Source: Alphaproteobacteria bacterium
GTDB taxonomy: Bacteria > Pseudomonadota > Alphaproteobacteria > Geminicoccales > Geminicoccaceae
Reading direction: 5' to 3'
DNA: 64,000 nt
NCBI GenBank assembly: GCA_026990035.1
Contig: JALSIM010000039.1
Coordinates: 1-64,000, forward strand
The translations under genes and the position numbers were made by a program. Positions 50,419 to 59,468 of the stretch are shown here, in pieces. The notes under the pieces are model-generated. The model did no database searches, had not been told where the DNA came from, and was given only the letters and a program-made list of their open reading frames with translations. Positions within the stretch are counted from its first letter, which is position 1. The number at the start of each line of letters is the position of its first letter.

Positions 50419-51114
50419 ATGAAACGCCTGCTCGGTTCCTCCGGTCACCCGTCGCTCCGCCTCGCCTCCCTCGCCCTCGCCCTCGGCGTGGCGAGCTATT
50501 TCGCGAGCCCCGTTCCGGGCGGACCGGGCAAGAGCTGGCCGACCTTCGCCACACCCGCCGAAGCCGGCAACCACGGTGGTGGCGGTGGTGGTGGTGGAGC
50601 CGGCGGCGGTGGTGGCGGTGGTGGTGGCGGCGACGATTCCGCCGGCCAACGCGCCGATGCCGGCCGCGGCGTCGCCGGCCTGGCCCGCGAGGAAGCCCGC
50701 GGCTCCCGCGGTGAGAAGGTCTATCTCGGCGACTACATCGCCGAGTGGTTCGGCAGCGACGAGGCCGCGAAGGCGGTGGAAAGGCGGGCGGATGCGCCGC
50801 GTGCCGGACGGTCTCTCACCGATGACGGGTTCCGCGACCAGGGTGAACGGGTGCGCACCTATGTGGCGATCGCCCGAGCGCTCGGCTACCCCGCCGATGT
50901 CGGGGCGCTCCAGGCCAATGCCGCGCTGTTCGAGAAGGGCGAGGCGGAACCCGTGGGCAGCGAAGACTGGCGGAACGTCGATCTCGACGTCAACGGCGAC
51001 GGCGTCGTCGACAGGGCCGATCTGGCGGCGCTCGGCATCGAGGAGCTTCCCGAGGAGGAACCGGCTCTCGAAAGCGAGGAGCTCGCGGCGACCGACGGCA
51101 GCACGATCCAGTAG
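50419..51114 (+). CDS. Exported Gly-rich protein with dockerin-like EF-hand
   Basis: 231 residues, unrecognised as a family. The N-terminal signal region is basic then hydrophobic (LRLASLALALGVASYFA). A run of about 18 Gly with a single Ala break follows (about 53-71), then a helical middle part. Near 194-207 is DLDVNGDGVVDRADLAAL, a canonical Ca-binding loop (D-x-N-x-D-G-x-x-D) of the dockerin/EF-hand type. The tail is acidic. It may be a surface or periplasmic Ca-responsive structural protein. GGGAG upstream supports ATG 50419. A hairpin terminator follows. Confidence 0.72.
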   Translation: MKRLLGSSGHPSLRLASLALALGVASYFASPVPGGPGKSWPTFATPAEAGNHGGGGGGGGAGGGGGGGGGGDDSAGQRADAGRGVAGLAREEARGSRGEKVYLGDYIAEWFGSDEAAKAVERRADAPRAGRSLTDDGFRDQGERVRTYVAIARALGYPADVGALQANAALFEKGEAEPVGSEDWRNVDLDVNGDGVVDRADLAALGIEELPEEEPALESEELAATDGSTIQ

Positions 51115-51140
51115 CATCACGACTTCCGGCGTCGTGTCGC

Positions 51141-51176
51141 GGACCGCCGTTCCGCACCATCACGGAGCGGCGGTCC
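51141..51176. terminator. Bidirectional hairpin between convergent genes
   Basis: A 14-bp stem with one T-G pair (51141-51154 with 51163-51176) and an 8-base loop, between the Gly-rich gene and the convergent thpR. No U-tract. Confidence 0.65.
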
Positions 51177-51198
51177 CCCTCGCCGGGTAACCCGGAAT

Positions 51199-51759
51199 TC
51201 AGGCCCGTTCCATCACTCCGGTGACGAAATCGTATTCGGCCTCAAGCAGATGCTCGGCCCCTTCGGGGCGCAGGACACTGGAATAGAGACCGAAGCGCGA
51301 AACCGGGAAGGGGCTGGAGCGGAACAGCGCCCGCCGCGCCAGGAAGGCGCCGAAACGCTCCTCCGGCAGCGGCTCCCTGACCCGACCGAGGGTCACATGG
51401 GGGACGAATTTGCGCCGTTCGGGCACGAGACCGACATCGTCGAGCACCCGCTCGACGCGGCGCCTCAGACGGATCACCGGTTCCGCTTCCTCGACCCCGG
51501 CCCAGAGCGTGTGCGGCATGCCCCGTGGCGGGAACTGGCCGATCCCCTTGAGGCGCATCTCGAAGGGCGGCAGCGTCACCGAGGTCAGCGCTTCGCCGAT
51601 CTCGCAGAAGGTACTGGGATCCACCTCGCCGATGAACCGCAGGGTGAGGTGAAACTGCTCGAGATCGGTCCAACGGACACCGGGAAGCCCGTTGCACAGG
51701 CGATCCAGCTCCTCGGCGATCGTCTCGGGCATGGCCAGAGCGACGAACAGTCTCGGCAT
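51199..51759 (-). CDS. thpR: RNA 2',3'-cyclic phosphodiesterase (2'-5' RNA ligase family)
   Basis: 186 residues, a 2H phosphoesterase. The two catalytic tetrads are H37-L-T39 (FHLTLRFIG) and H121-V-T123 (FVPHVTLGR). The family opens 2',3'-cyclic phosphates on RNA ends and in vitro can join 2',5'-ligated tRNA halves; its cellular role is not settled. ATG 51759 gives the usual MPRLFVALAMPE start and has GGTGGGAG upstream. It is divergent from the yfgM-like gene. Confidence 0.93.
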   Translation of the reverse strand: MPRLFVALAMPETIAEELDRLCNGLPGVRWTDLEQFHLTLRFIGEVDPSTFCEIGEALTSVTLPPFEMRLKGIGQFPPRGMPHTLWAGVEEAEPVIRLRRRVERVLDDVGLVPERRKFVPHVTLGRVREPLPEERFGAFLARRALFRSSPFPVSRFGLYSSVLRPEGAEHLLEAEYDFVTGVMERA

Positions 51760-51917
51760 GGCGTGTCTCCCACCAGCAGGTCGTCGGCGCCGTCGCGACG
51801 GCGGGCGTGCTTGCAAAACGCCGTTCGGTCCCGTACCAGATCGCCCATCGGGGTCCCTGCCCGAATGCCTGTCCGGGCGAGCTTGGCCGCAACCGTTCTA
51901 CCATCGGGATAGCGCGC

Positions 51918-52583
51918 GTGAAATCCGAACAGTTCATCCGCGAGGTCAACGAAGAGCTCCAGTGGGAACGCCTCACGAAGCTCTGGCGGCGTTTCGGCCC
52001 CTACGTCATCGGCCTCGCAGTGCTCATCGTCCTGGGCACCGCAGGCAAGGTGGGGTACGAATCCTGGTACGACAAGCGGCTCCAGGACCGGGCTCGGATC
52101 TATGCCGCGGCGGAACGGTTGCTGGCCGAGGATCCGGTGCGGGCGGCCGAGAGCTGGCTGGAGATGGCGGCCGAAGGCGAGGACGGATTCGCCGCCCTCG
52201 CGCGGCTCCGCGCGGCGGCGGCCTTCGACGACAGCGGCGACCGCGAACGGGCGCTCGAGACGCTGCGCCGGACCGTGGCGGAGGCGACCGATCCGCTGGT
52301 ACGGGATCTGGCGACCCTGTTCCTGGCCCAGTACCGCATCGACGAGGAGGATCCCGCGGCGGTGATCGCCGATCTCGAACCGCTGACCGGCGCCGACCGC
52401 CCGTTCCGCCACAGCGCGCGCGAGCTCCTGGCCATCGCCTCGCTGCGGGCCGGCGACCGGGAGCGCGCGAAGACGGTGCTCGGGGAGATCCTCGACGACG
52501 CCACCACGCCCCTCGGCCAGCAGCAGCGGGTGCGTGAACTCTTCGACGCCCTCGGCGGTTCGGAAGAGCGCGTCGCGTCATGA
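51918..52583 (+). CDS. YfgM-like tetratricopeptide membrane protein
   Basis: 221 residues. It begins MKSEQFIREVNEELQWERL, has a single membrane anchor (about 29-46, VIGLAVLIVLGTAGKVGY) and a periplasmic helical-repeat region (AAESWLEMAAEGEDGFAALA to ASLRAGDRERAKTVLGEIL). It matches the YfgM/ancillary SecYEG translocon partner family (DUF2659-type). The order yfgM-bamB-der is the same as in E. coli. The GTG start at 51918 is chosen from homologue start patterns; its ribosome-binding site is weak. It overlaps bamB by 4 bp. Confidence 0.85.
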   Translation: MKSEQFIREVNEELQWERLTKLWRRFGPYVIGLAVLIVLGTAGKVGYESWYDKRLQDRARIYAAAERLLAEDPVRAAESWLEMAAEGEDGFAALARLRAAAAFDDSGDRERALETLRRTVAEATDPLVRDLATLFLAQYRIDEEDPAAVIADLEPLTGADRPFRHSARELLAIASLRAGDRERAKTVLGEILDDATTPLGQQQRVRELFDALGGSEERVAS

Positions 52584-53914
52584 AGCTCCGGCGCCGCCAA
52601 TGCCTGGCCTTCGGGGTCGCGGCGGTCGGCCTCGGCGGTTGCCAGAGTCTGGGCTGGCTCGGCGATCCCGAGGAACCGCCGCTGCCCGGCAAGCGCATCC
52701 CGGTGATGCTGATCGACGAAGGGGTGGAAGCGGATCCGCGCCTCGCCAACCTCCGGGTCGTGCTGCCGCCGCCGCGTCGCAACGGCGAATGGACCCAGAC
52801 CGGCGGCAACGCCACGCATGCCATGCATCATCTGGCCCTCGCCGAGACCCCCTCTCTCGCCTGGCGGGCGGATATCGGCAGCGGCTCGAGCGGTGAACGG
52901 AAACTCCTGTCCCAGCCGGTCGCGGCCGGCGGTCGCGTCTATACGGTGGACACCTCGCTCGAGGTGCGGGCCTTCGATCTGGCGTCGGGCCGTCCGGTCT
53001 GGAAGACGGCTCCCGAACTCGTCGAGACCGTCGATCGTCTGACCGCGGGCGGCCTCGCCCATGCCGACGGCCGCCTCTACATGAGCACCACCAGCGGCGA
53101 GGTGTTCGGCCTGTCGGCCGCCGACGGCTCGGTGATCTGGCACCGCCCGCTGCTGGCCCCGATCCTGGCGCCGCCCGCGGTATTCGGTGGCCTGGTGTTC
53201 ATCGTCACCGCCGACAACCGGCTCCTGGCCATGAACGCCGAGGACGGCAGGCCGGTCTGGCAGCATGCGGGCCTGTTCGAACAGACGGGCATCCTCGGCG
53301 GTGCCCCGGTGGCCACCGACGGCCGCACGGTGATCGCCGCCTACTCCTCCGGCGAGGTCTTCGCCCTGCGTTTCCGCGACGGGCGTGTGATATGGTCGGA
53401 CAGCATCCTGCGTCCGCGGCGGACCCTCGGCCTCGGCGCCATCAGCGACATCACCGGCGCCCCGGTGATCGACGGCGACCGGGTCTATGTGGTGGGCAAC
53501 GGCGGGGAGATGGCGGCGTTCGCCCTCGACCGCGGCAGCCGTTTCTGGGACGCCGATCTGACTTCCCGCGAGACCCCTTGGATCGCCGGCGAATTCATCT
53601 ATCTCCTGACCGATCGCAACGAGATCGTCTGTCTCCTCAGGCGCGGCGGCCGGGTGCGCTGGGTGAGTCCCTTCGCCCGGCTGGTGGATCCCGACGATCC
53701 GACTTCGGCGCGGATCATCTGGAGCGCTCCGGTGCTGGCGGGGGATAGGCTGGTGCTGGCGGGTTCGACGGCCGAGGCGGTCAGCGTCTCGCCCTACACC
53801 GGCGAAGTGCTCGGCAGGATCGGCCTGCCGGCGCCGGTGCGCATCGCTCCCGTGGTCGTCGATGCGACGCTGCTGCTGCTGACCGAGAACGGCGATCTCC
53901 TGGCCTATCGCTGA
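52580..53914 (+). CDS. bamB: BamB-like outer-membrane assembly lipoprotein
   Basis: 444 residues. A lipoprotein signal ends in VGLGGC. The mature part is an eight-bladed PQQ-like beta-propeller; blades show repeats such as RVYTVDTSLEVRAFDLASGR, RLYMSTTSGEVFGLSAADGS and RLLAMNAEDGRPVWQ. BamB binds BamA and helps insert beta-barrel proteins in the outer membrane. The gene lies in the conserved yfgM-bamB-der order, which supports the call over a generic PQQ-propeller protein. An insertion before the first blade (about 30-75) is longer than in E. coli. Confidence 0.9.
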   Translation: MKLRRRQCLAFGVAAVGLGGCQSLGWLGDPEEPPLPGKRIPVMLIDEGVEADPRLANLRVVLPPPRRNGEWTQTGGNATHAMHHLALAETPSLAWRADIGSGSSGERKLLSQPVAAGGRVYTVDTSLEVRAFDLASGRPVWKTAPELVETVDRLTAGGLAHADGRLYMSTTSGEVFGLSAADGSVIWHRPLLAPILAPPAVFGGLVFIVTADNRLLAMNAEDGRPVWQHAGLFEQTGILGGAPVATDGRTVIAAYSSGEVFALRFRDGRVIWSDSILRPRRTLGLGAISDITGAPVIDGDRVYVVGNGGEMAAFALDRGSRFWDADLTSRETPWIAGEFIYLLTDRNEIVCLLRRGGRVRWVSPFARLVDPDDPTSARIIWSAPVLAGDRLVLAGSTAEAVSVSPYTGEVLGRIGLPAPVRIAPVVVDATLLLLTENGDLLAYR

Positions 53915-53936
53915 CCAACCCCGATCGTCCTGTGCC

Positions 53937-55280
53937 ATGCCGCCCACCGTCGCCATCATCGGCCGACCCAACGTCGGCAAATCGACCCTGTTCAACCGTC
54001 TGGTCGGCAGGCGGCGGGCCCTGGTCGACGACACCCCGGGGGTCACCCGCGACCGCCTCGAGGGGCGGGCCCGGCTGTCCGATCTCCGGTTCCGGCTGCT
54101 CGACACCGCCGGGCTCGAGCCTGACGGCCGCGACGATCTCGCCCGCCGGCTCGCCCGGCAGAGCCTGAAGGCCCTCGAGGAAGCGGATGTCGGCCTGTTC
54201 CTGATCGACGCCCGCACCGGGATCACCCCCCTCGACGAGGAAATCGCCGATCTCCTGCGGCGTCAGCACAAGCCGGTGGTCCTCGCCGCCAACAAATGCG
54301 AGGGGCGCGAAGCCGAGAGCCTGGCCCTCGAGGCCTTCGCCCTCGGGCTCGGCGAGCCGGTTCCGCTTTCCGCCGAGCACGGGCTCGGACTGGAGGAGCT
54401 GGCGGAAGCCCTCCGCCCCTACCTCGCCGCCGCCGAAGAAAGGGCGCCCCCTGCCGCTCCCGCGGAATCTCCGGATCGCATCCGCCTCGCCATCGTGGGC
54501 CGCCCGAACACCGGAAAATCCTCGCTGGTCAACCGGCTGCTCGGCGAGGAACGGTTGCTGACCGGCCCCGAACCGGGCCTCACCCGCGACGCGGTGGATC
54601 TCGACTGGTCCTGGCAGGGCCGGGCGTTCACCCTGGTGGACACCGCCGGTCTGCGCAAACGGGCGCGCATCGTGCGGCGTCTCGAACGGGCCTCGGCCTC
54701 GGCCTCGGTGCGGGCCATCGAACGGGCGGATGTGGTGGTGCTGATGGTCGATGCGACGGCGGCGCTGGAGAAGCAGGACACGGCGATCGCCAATCTCGCG
54801 CTGGAACGCGGCAAGGCCCTCGTCGTCGCCGCCAACAAATGGGATCTGGTGGAAGCGCCGCAGGCATGCCTGAAGGAAATCCGTCATCGCATCGGCCACC
54901 GGCTGGGCCAGATCGGAACCGTGCCGGTGATCACCCTGTCGGTGCTCGCCGGGCGCAATCTCGACCGTTTGATGAGGACGGTCTGCGAGCTGTACGATCG
55001 CTGGGATCGGCGGATTCCCACGGGACCGCTCAACCGCTGGCTGGCCGAGGCCGTCGCCCGCCACCCGCCGCCCACCGTCGGCGGGCGGCGCAGCAAGATC
55101 CGCTACGCGACCCAAGTGAAGGCCCGTCCGCCCGAAATCCTCCTCTTCGGCAACCGCCCCGCCAGGGACCTGCCGGCCAGCTACCGGCGTTACCTGCTGG
55201 GCGATCTCCGCCGGCAGTTCGACCTCGCCGGGGTCCCCGTGCGCCTCGAGTTCCGGGTCGGCGACAATCCCTACGCCTGA
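53937..55280 (+). CDS. der: Ribosome biogenesis GTPase Der
   Basis: 447 residues with two tandem GTPase domains and a C-terminal KH-like domain. The first G domain has GRPNVGKST (about 9-17), DTAGL and NKCE. The second, from about 185, has GRPNTGKSS, DTAGL and NKWD. Der (EngA) is required for 50S subunit assembly. It starts 22 bp after bamB. Its 3' end overlaps the convergent dehydrogenase gene by 10 bp. Confidence 0.97.
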   Translation: MPPTVAIIGRPNVGKSTLFNRLVGRRRALVDDTPGVTRDRLEGRARLSDLRFRLLDTAGLEPDGRDDLARRLARQSLKALEEADVGLFLIDARTGITPLDEEIADLLRRQHKPVVLAANKCEGREAESLALEAFALGLGEPVPLSAEHGLGLEELAEALRPYLAAAEERAPPAAPAESPDRIRLAIVGRPNTGKSSLVNRLLGEERLLTGPEPGLTRDAVDLDWSWQGRAFTLVDTAGLRKRARIVRRLERASASASVRAIERADVVVLMVDATAALEKQDTAIANLALERGKALVVAANKWDLVEAPQACLKEIRHRIGHRLGQIGTVPVITLSVLAGRNLDRLMRTVCELYDRWDRRIPTGPLNRWLAEAVARHPPPTVGGRRSKIRYATQVKARPPEILLFGNRPARDLPASYRRYLLGDLRRQFDLAGVPVRLEFRVGDNPYA

Positions 55281-55999
55281 TCGGTGCCCGCCTGCAGCGA
55301 CCTCGTGACCAGCTCCCCGTGACGGGTACAGGAGGGCAGGAGAAGCTCGAGCAGGGCGGGTGCGACCTCGATGGGAGCCGGCTGCGCGCCTTCCGGCTCG
55401 CCCGGGAAGGCCTCGGCCCGCAGCCGCGTGGCCATCGGTCCGGGATCGAACAGGTTGACGCGAACCGGCGTCTTGCGCACTTCCGCCGCATAGGCCTTCA
55501 CCAGCGCCTCGAGGCCGGCCTTCGACGCGGCATAGGCGCCCCAGTAAGCGCGCACCGCGCGGGCCGCTCCGTCGGTGACGAACACCATCCGACCGGCCGG
55601 TGCCGCCCGCAGCAGCGGGTCGAGGGTCCGGATCAGCCGCTGGGCGGCGAGCAGATTGACCGTCAGCAGATCCCAGAACCGATCCGGATCGGTCTGCGCG
55701 ACGGGCGTGAGCAGACCGAGCAGGGCGGCGCAGGAAACGACCCCGTCGAGTCGGCCGAAGCGGCGGTAGATGCTCGGCCCCAGACGATCGACGGCGTCGC
55801 CGTCGGCCAGATCCAGGGGCAGCAGGGTGGCCCGGCCGCCGGCCTCCCGGACCCGATCGTCCGCCTCCTCGAGTCCCCCCTGGGTGCGCGCGAGGAGCAC
55901 CAGATGCGCGCCCTCGCGGGCGAGGAGCGGGGCGAGCGCGGCGCCGAGGCCACGGCTGGCGCCGCTGATCAGGACCACCCGGTCGGCCAGGGCTGTCAC
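55271..55999 (-). CDS. Short-chain dehydrogenase
   Basis: 242 residues. Cofactor loop ISGASRGLGAALAPL, catalytic Ser region MVFVTDGA and Y-x3-K in YAASKAG; a DGA sequence sits where the catalytic Ser is usual, so that position should be checked. No substrate can be assigned. A SDR often follows purF in alphaproteobacteria. GTG 55999 overlaps the purF stop (GTGA) with GGAGGAGA upstream, so it is co-translated with purF. Confidence 0.85.
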   Translation of the reverse strand: MTALADRVVLISGASRGLGAALAPLLAREGAHLVLLARTQGGLEEADDRVREAGGRATLLPLDLADGDAVDRLGPSIYRRFGRLDGVVSCAALLGLLTPVAQTDPDRFWDLLTVNLLAAQRLIRTLDPLLRAAPAGRMVFVTDGAARAVRAYWGAYAASKAGLEALVKAYAAEVRKTPVRVNLFDPGPMATRLRAEAFPGEPEGAQPAPIEVAPALLELLLPSCTRHGELVTRSLQAGTDQA

Positions 56000-57456
56000 G
56001 TCGCATTCTCCTCCTGAAGGAAGGATAGCTGGGTCTCGCGACGGCCTTCCTCGCAGTCGCGCAGGCGGATCGGATAGTCGCCGCTGAAGCAGGCGTCGCA
56101 GAAACGCGGGCAACCCGGCTCGCGGTGCTGCTCGCCGACCGCCCGATAGAGGCCGTCGAGGGAGAGGAAGGCGAGGCTGTCGACACCGATGATGCGGGCC
56201 ATCTCGGTCACCGAGAACCGGGCCGCCATCAGCTTGGCCCGCTCGGGCGTGTCGACCCCGTAGAAGCAGCTGTGGGAGGTGGGCGGGCTGGCGATCCGCA
56301 TGTGCACCTCGCGGGCCCCGGCCTGGCGCACCATGGTCACGATCTTGGTGGAGGTGGTGCCGCGCACGATGCTGTCGTCGACCAGGATCACCCGCTTGCC
56401 GGCCAGGGTCGGCCGGTTGGCATTGTGTTTGAGGCGCACCCCGAGATGGCGGATGTGATCCGAAGGCTCGATGAAGGTCCGGCCCACGTAATGGTTGCGG
56501 ATGATGCCGAGCTCGAAGGGCAGTCCGGCTTCGCGCGCGTAGCCGATCGCCGCCGGCACGCCGCTGTCGGGCACCGGCACCACGAGATCGGCGGGGGCCG
56601 GCGCCTCGCGGGCGAGTTCGGCGCCGATGCGCTTTCGCGTCTCGTAGACTCCCCGCCCCTCGACGATGCTGTCGGGACGGGCGAAGTAGACATATTCGAA
56701 GATGCAGAAGCGGGAACGGGTCGGCCCGAAGGGAAAGAGACTGCGCAGACCCTCGGGACCGGCGACGACGATCTCCCCCGGTTCGATGTCCCGCAGGAAC
56801 TCGGCGCCGATGATGTCGAGGGCGCAGGTCTCGGAGGCGAAGATCCAGGCCCGACCGAGACGGCCGAGGACGAGCGGACGTATCCCCAGAGGATCACGCG
56901 CCGCGACCACCGCATCGTCGAACAGCGCCACCAGCGACCAGGCTCCCTCCACCTCCGCCATCGCCTCGGTCAACCGGTCGACGATGTTCGAGCGACGGCT
57001 GCGGGCGATCAGATGGACCAACACCTCGGTGTCGGTGGTCGACTGGAAGATCGAGCCCTCCTCGACGAGGCGGCGGCGCAGGCCCAAGGCGTTGGTGAGG
57101 TTGCCGTTGTGGGCGATGGCGAGCCCCCCGAAGGCGAACTCGGCGAACAGCGGCTGGACGTTGCGCAGCATGCTGGCGCCGGTGGTGGAATAGCGGTTGT
57201 GGCCGATGGCGGCGTGGCCGGGCAGGCCGTCGATCACCGCCCGCTTGCCGAAATTGTCGCCGACCAGACCGCGGGCCCGATGGGCGTGGAAATGCGAGCC
57301 GTCGAAGGTGACGATCCCGGCCGCCTCCTGGCCGCGATGCTGCAGGGCGTGGAGGCCGAGGGCGGCATGGGCGGCGGCGTCCTGGTGACCGTAGATGGCG
57401 AACACCCCGCATTCCTCGCGGAAACGATCGTCGGCCTCGTGGATCCGCTGGCGCAT
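55996..57456 (-). CDS. purF: Amidophosphoribosyltransferase
   Basis: 486 residues. It carries out the first committed step of purine synthesis: PRPP plus glutamine to 5-phosphoribosylamine. A short propeptide precedes the predicted nucleophile in REECGVFAIYG. The PRPP loop is VILVDDSIVRGTTS. Cys residues in HSCFYGVD and RFCDACFSGDYP match the 4Fe-4S ligands of the Bacillus-type enzyme. ATG 57456 is preferred, with GAGGTG upstream, over GTG 57471. It follows cvpA, the same neighbour as in many proteobacteria. Confidence 0.96.
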   Translation of the reverse strand: MRQRIHEADDRFREECGVFAIYGHQDAAAHAALGLHALQHRGQEAAGIVTFDGSHFHAHRARGLVGDNFGKRAVIDGLPGHAAIGHNRYSTTGASMLRNVQPLFAEFAFGGLAIAHNGNLTNALGLRRRLVEEGSIFQSTTDTEVLVHLIARSRRSNIVDRLTEAMAEVEGAWSLVALFDDAVVAARDPLGIRPLVLGRLGRAWIFASETCALDIIGAEFLRDIEPGEIVVAGPEGLRSLFPFGPTRSRFCIFEYVYFARPDSIVEGRGVYETRKRIGAELAREAPAPADLVVPVPDSGVPAAIGYAREAGLPFELGIIRNHYVGRTFIEPSDHIRHLGVRLKHNANRPTLAGKRVILVDDSIVRGTTSTKIVTMVRQAGAREVHMRIASPPTSHSCFYGVDTPERAKLMAARFSVTEMARIIGVDSLAFLSLDGLYRAVGEQHREPGCPRFCDACFSGDYPIRLRDCEEGRRETQLSFLQEENAT

Positions 57457-57474
57457 GGCGCACCTCGTCACTGC

Positions 57475-58086
57475 TCAGCGTTCACCCTCGATGATCCTTT
57501 CGAGAGCCCGGTTGCTGTCCTCGGGATAGCCCCCCTTCTCGCGGATGGTCCGCGCCCGCTCCACCGCTTCCTCGGCGGTCGTCTTCGCCTGCTCGGCGAG
57601 ACGCTCGGGCAGCAGCTCCCCGAGCCAGCGGGCGCCCTGCTCGACATAGGGGTAGGTGTAGCCGCGCACCACCCAGGAGGGCATGTTGCGAGCGTCCAGC
57701 AGGATGGCGGCGATCAGATAGCCGGCGGTCACCAGGAAAGCGCCGCGGCCGAGGCCGAACAGGAGCCCCATGAACCGGTCGAACAGGCCGGCGCCACTGT
57801 TCTCGACCCGCCGCGAGACCACCGAGGCGAGCAGCCGCAGGACGAGGAAGGGGACGAGGAAGACCAGCGCCGCGGTCAGCAGATCGGTCGCCAGAGCGTT
57901 GCCCACCGCCTCCTCGATGATCGGGCGTGCTTCCGCGTAACCGTAGTAGGCGGCGGCGAAGGCGCCGACCCAGCTCAAAAGCCCCAGGATCTCGCGTACC
58001 GCCCCGCGGGCCAGCGACACGACCGCCGAGAGCAGGAGCACGACGAGAACGAGAAGATCGAAGGCGGTGAGGGGGAGTTCGTTCAC
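57475..58086 (-). CDS. cvpA: CvpA family membrane protein
   Basis: 203 residues with four hydrophobic helices in the first 140 (LTAFDLLVLVVLLLSAVVSL, LGLLSWVGAFAAAYYGY, LLTAALVFLVPFLVLRLL, FLVTAGYLIAAILL) and a charged tail. CvpA is named for colicin V production and is next to purF in many proteobacteria; its role is probably in envelope homeostasis. GTG 58086 overlaps the radA stop. Confidence 0.93.
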   Translation of the reverse strand: MNELPLTAFDLLVLVVLLLSAVVSLARGAVREILGLLSWVGAFAAAYYGYAEARPIIEEAVGNALATDLLTAALVFLVPFLVLRLLASVVSRRVENSGAGLFDRFMGLLFGLGRGAFLVTAGYLIAAILLDARNMPSWVVRGYTYPYVEQGARWLGELLPERLAEQAKTTAEEAVERARTIREKGGYPEDSNRALERIIEGER

Positions 58087-59468
58087 TCCGCCGCCGCCCT
58101 CGCCCCGGGCCGCGCATCGCCGCGCACGGCCAGAAAGGCGACCAGTTCGTTGAGGCGATGCACTTCCTGCCGTTCCATCCCTTCGGGACAGGTCTCGAGA
58201 GGAGGGACGATGGCCCGCCGGAAACCCAGCTTCCGGGCCTCCCGCAGACGCGCTTCGGCCCATCCCACCGCCCGTACCTCTCCGGCCAAGCCGATTTCGC
58301 CGAAGACCACCGAATCCGGCGGCAGCGGCCGATTCTCGAGCGAGGAGATCAGCGCCGCGGCCACCGCCAGATCGGCCGCCGGCTCCTGCACCCGCAGACC
58401 ACCGGCGACGTTGAGATAAATGTCGCGCCCGGCGGTGACAAGGCCGCATCGCGTCTCCAGCACCGCGAGCACCATGGCGAGCCGGTTGCCGTCCCAGCCG
58501 ACCACCGCCCGGCGCGGCGTCGCCAGGATCGAGGGTGCCACCAGCGCCTGGATCTCGACCAGCACCGGGCGCGAGCCTTCCATCCCCGCGAACACGCAGC
58601 TTCCCGGCACCCGCTTGCGGCGATCGCCGACGAACAGTTCCGAAGGGTTGGCGACCGGCCGCAGCCCCGCTTCCCGCATCTCGAAGACGCCGAGTTCGTT
58701 GGCCGGGCCGAAGCGGTTCTTGATCGCCCGCAGCAGCCGGTACCGATGGCCGCGTTCGCCTTCGAAATAGAGCACCGTGTCGACCATGTGCTCGAGCACC
58801 CGCGGCCCCGCGATCTGCCCGTCCTTGGTGACGTGGCCGATCAGGAAAAGGGCGGTGCCGTGCCGCTTGGCGAAGCGGATGAGCAGATCGGCGGCGGTGC
58901 GGATCTGGGAGACCGTCCCGGGCGCCGCTTCGATCCCGGCGGAAGCCATGGTCTGGATCGAATCGATCACCAGCAGGGCCGGCGGATCGCCACGTTCGAG
59001 CGCGGCCAGCACATCCTCGACCACGGTCGCGGAAGCGAGCTCGAGCGGCGCACCTTCTAGTTCCAGGCGACGGGCGCGGAGCTGGATCTGCGCGATCGAT
59101 TCCTCCCCGCTCACGTAGATCCCCCGCCGGCCGGCGCGGGCCAGCCCCGCCGCCACCTGGAGCATCAGGGTGGATTTGCCGATCCCCGGATCGCCGCCGA
59201 TCAGAATCGCCGAGCCGTGCACGATGCCACCCCCGAGCACCCGATCGAACTCCTCCACGCCGGTGACCATGCGCGCCGGCGGTGCTACCTCGCCGTCGAG
59301 CGACACGAGCGGCAACGGATCGGCCGGACGGCGGGAAGAACCGCCGCGGCTGCGGACGATCTCCTCGGTGATGCTGTTCCAGGCGCCGCAGGAATCGCAG
59401 CGGCCGGTCCAGCGGGGCTGCACGGCACCACAGGCCTGACAGACGTAGCTCCGCCGCTCACGGGCCAT
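58083..59468 (-). CDS. radA: DNA repair protein RadA (Sms)
   Basis: 461 residues. N-terminal zinc finger C10-x2-C13 and C24-x2-C27; RecA-like ATPase with Walker A GGDPGIGKST (91-100); the RadA-specific KNRFG motif; and a C-terminal Lon-protease-like domain. It is a branch-migration helicase in recombination. The start lies 11 bp inside the 3' end of mlaF. Confidence 0.97.
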   Translation of the reverse strand: MARERRSYVCQACGAVQPRWTGRCDSCGAWNSITEEIVRSRGGSSRRPADPLPLVSLDGEVAPPARMVTGVEEFDRVLGGGIVHGSAILIGGDPGIGKSTLMLQVAAGLARAGRRGIYVSGEESIAQIQLRARRLELEGAPLELASATVVEDVLAALERGDPPALLVIDSIQTMASAGIEAAPGTVSQIRTAADLLIRFAKRHGTALFLIGHVTKDGQIAGPRVLEHMVDTVLYFEGERGHRYRLLRAIKNRFGPANELGVFEMREAGLRPVANPSELFVGDRRKRVPGSCVFAGMEGSRPVLVEIQALVAPSILATPRRAVVGWDGNRLAMVLAVLETRCGLVTAGRDIYLNVAGGLRVQEPAADLAVAAALISSLENRPLPPDSVVFGEIGLAGEVRAVGWAEARLREARKLGFRRAIVPPLETCPEGMERQEVHRLNELVAFLAVRGDARPGARAAAE

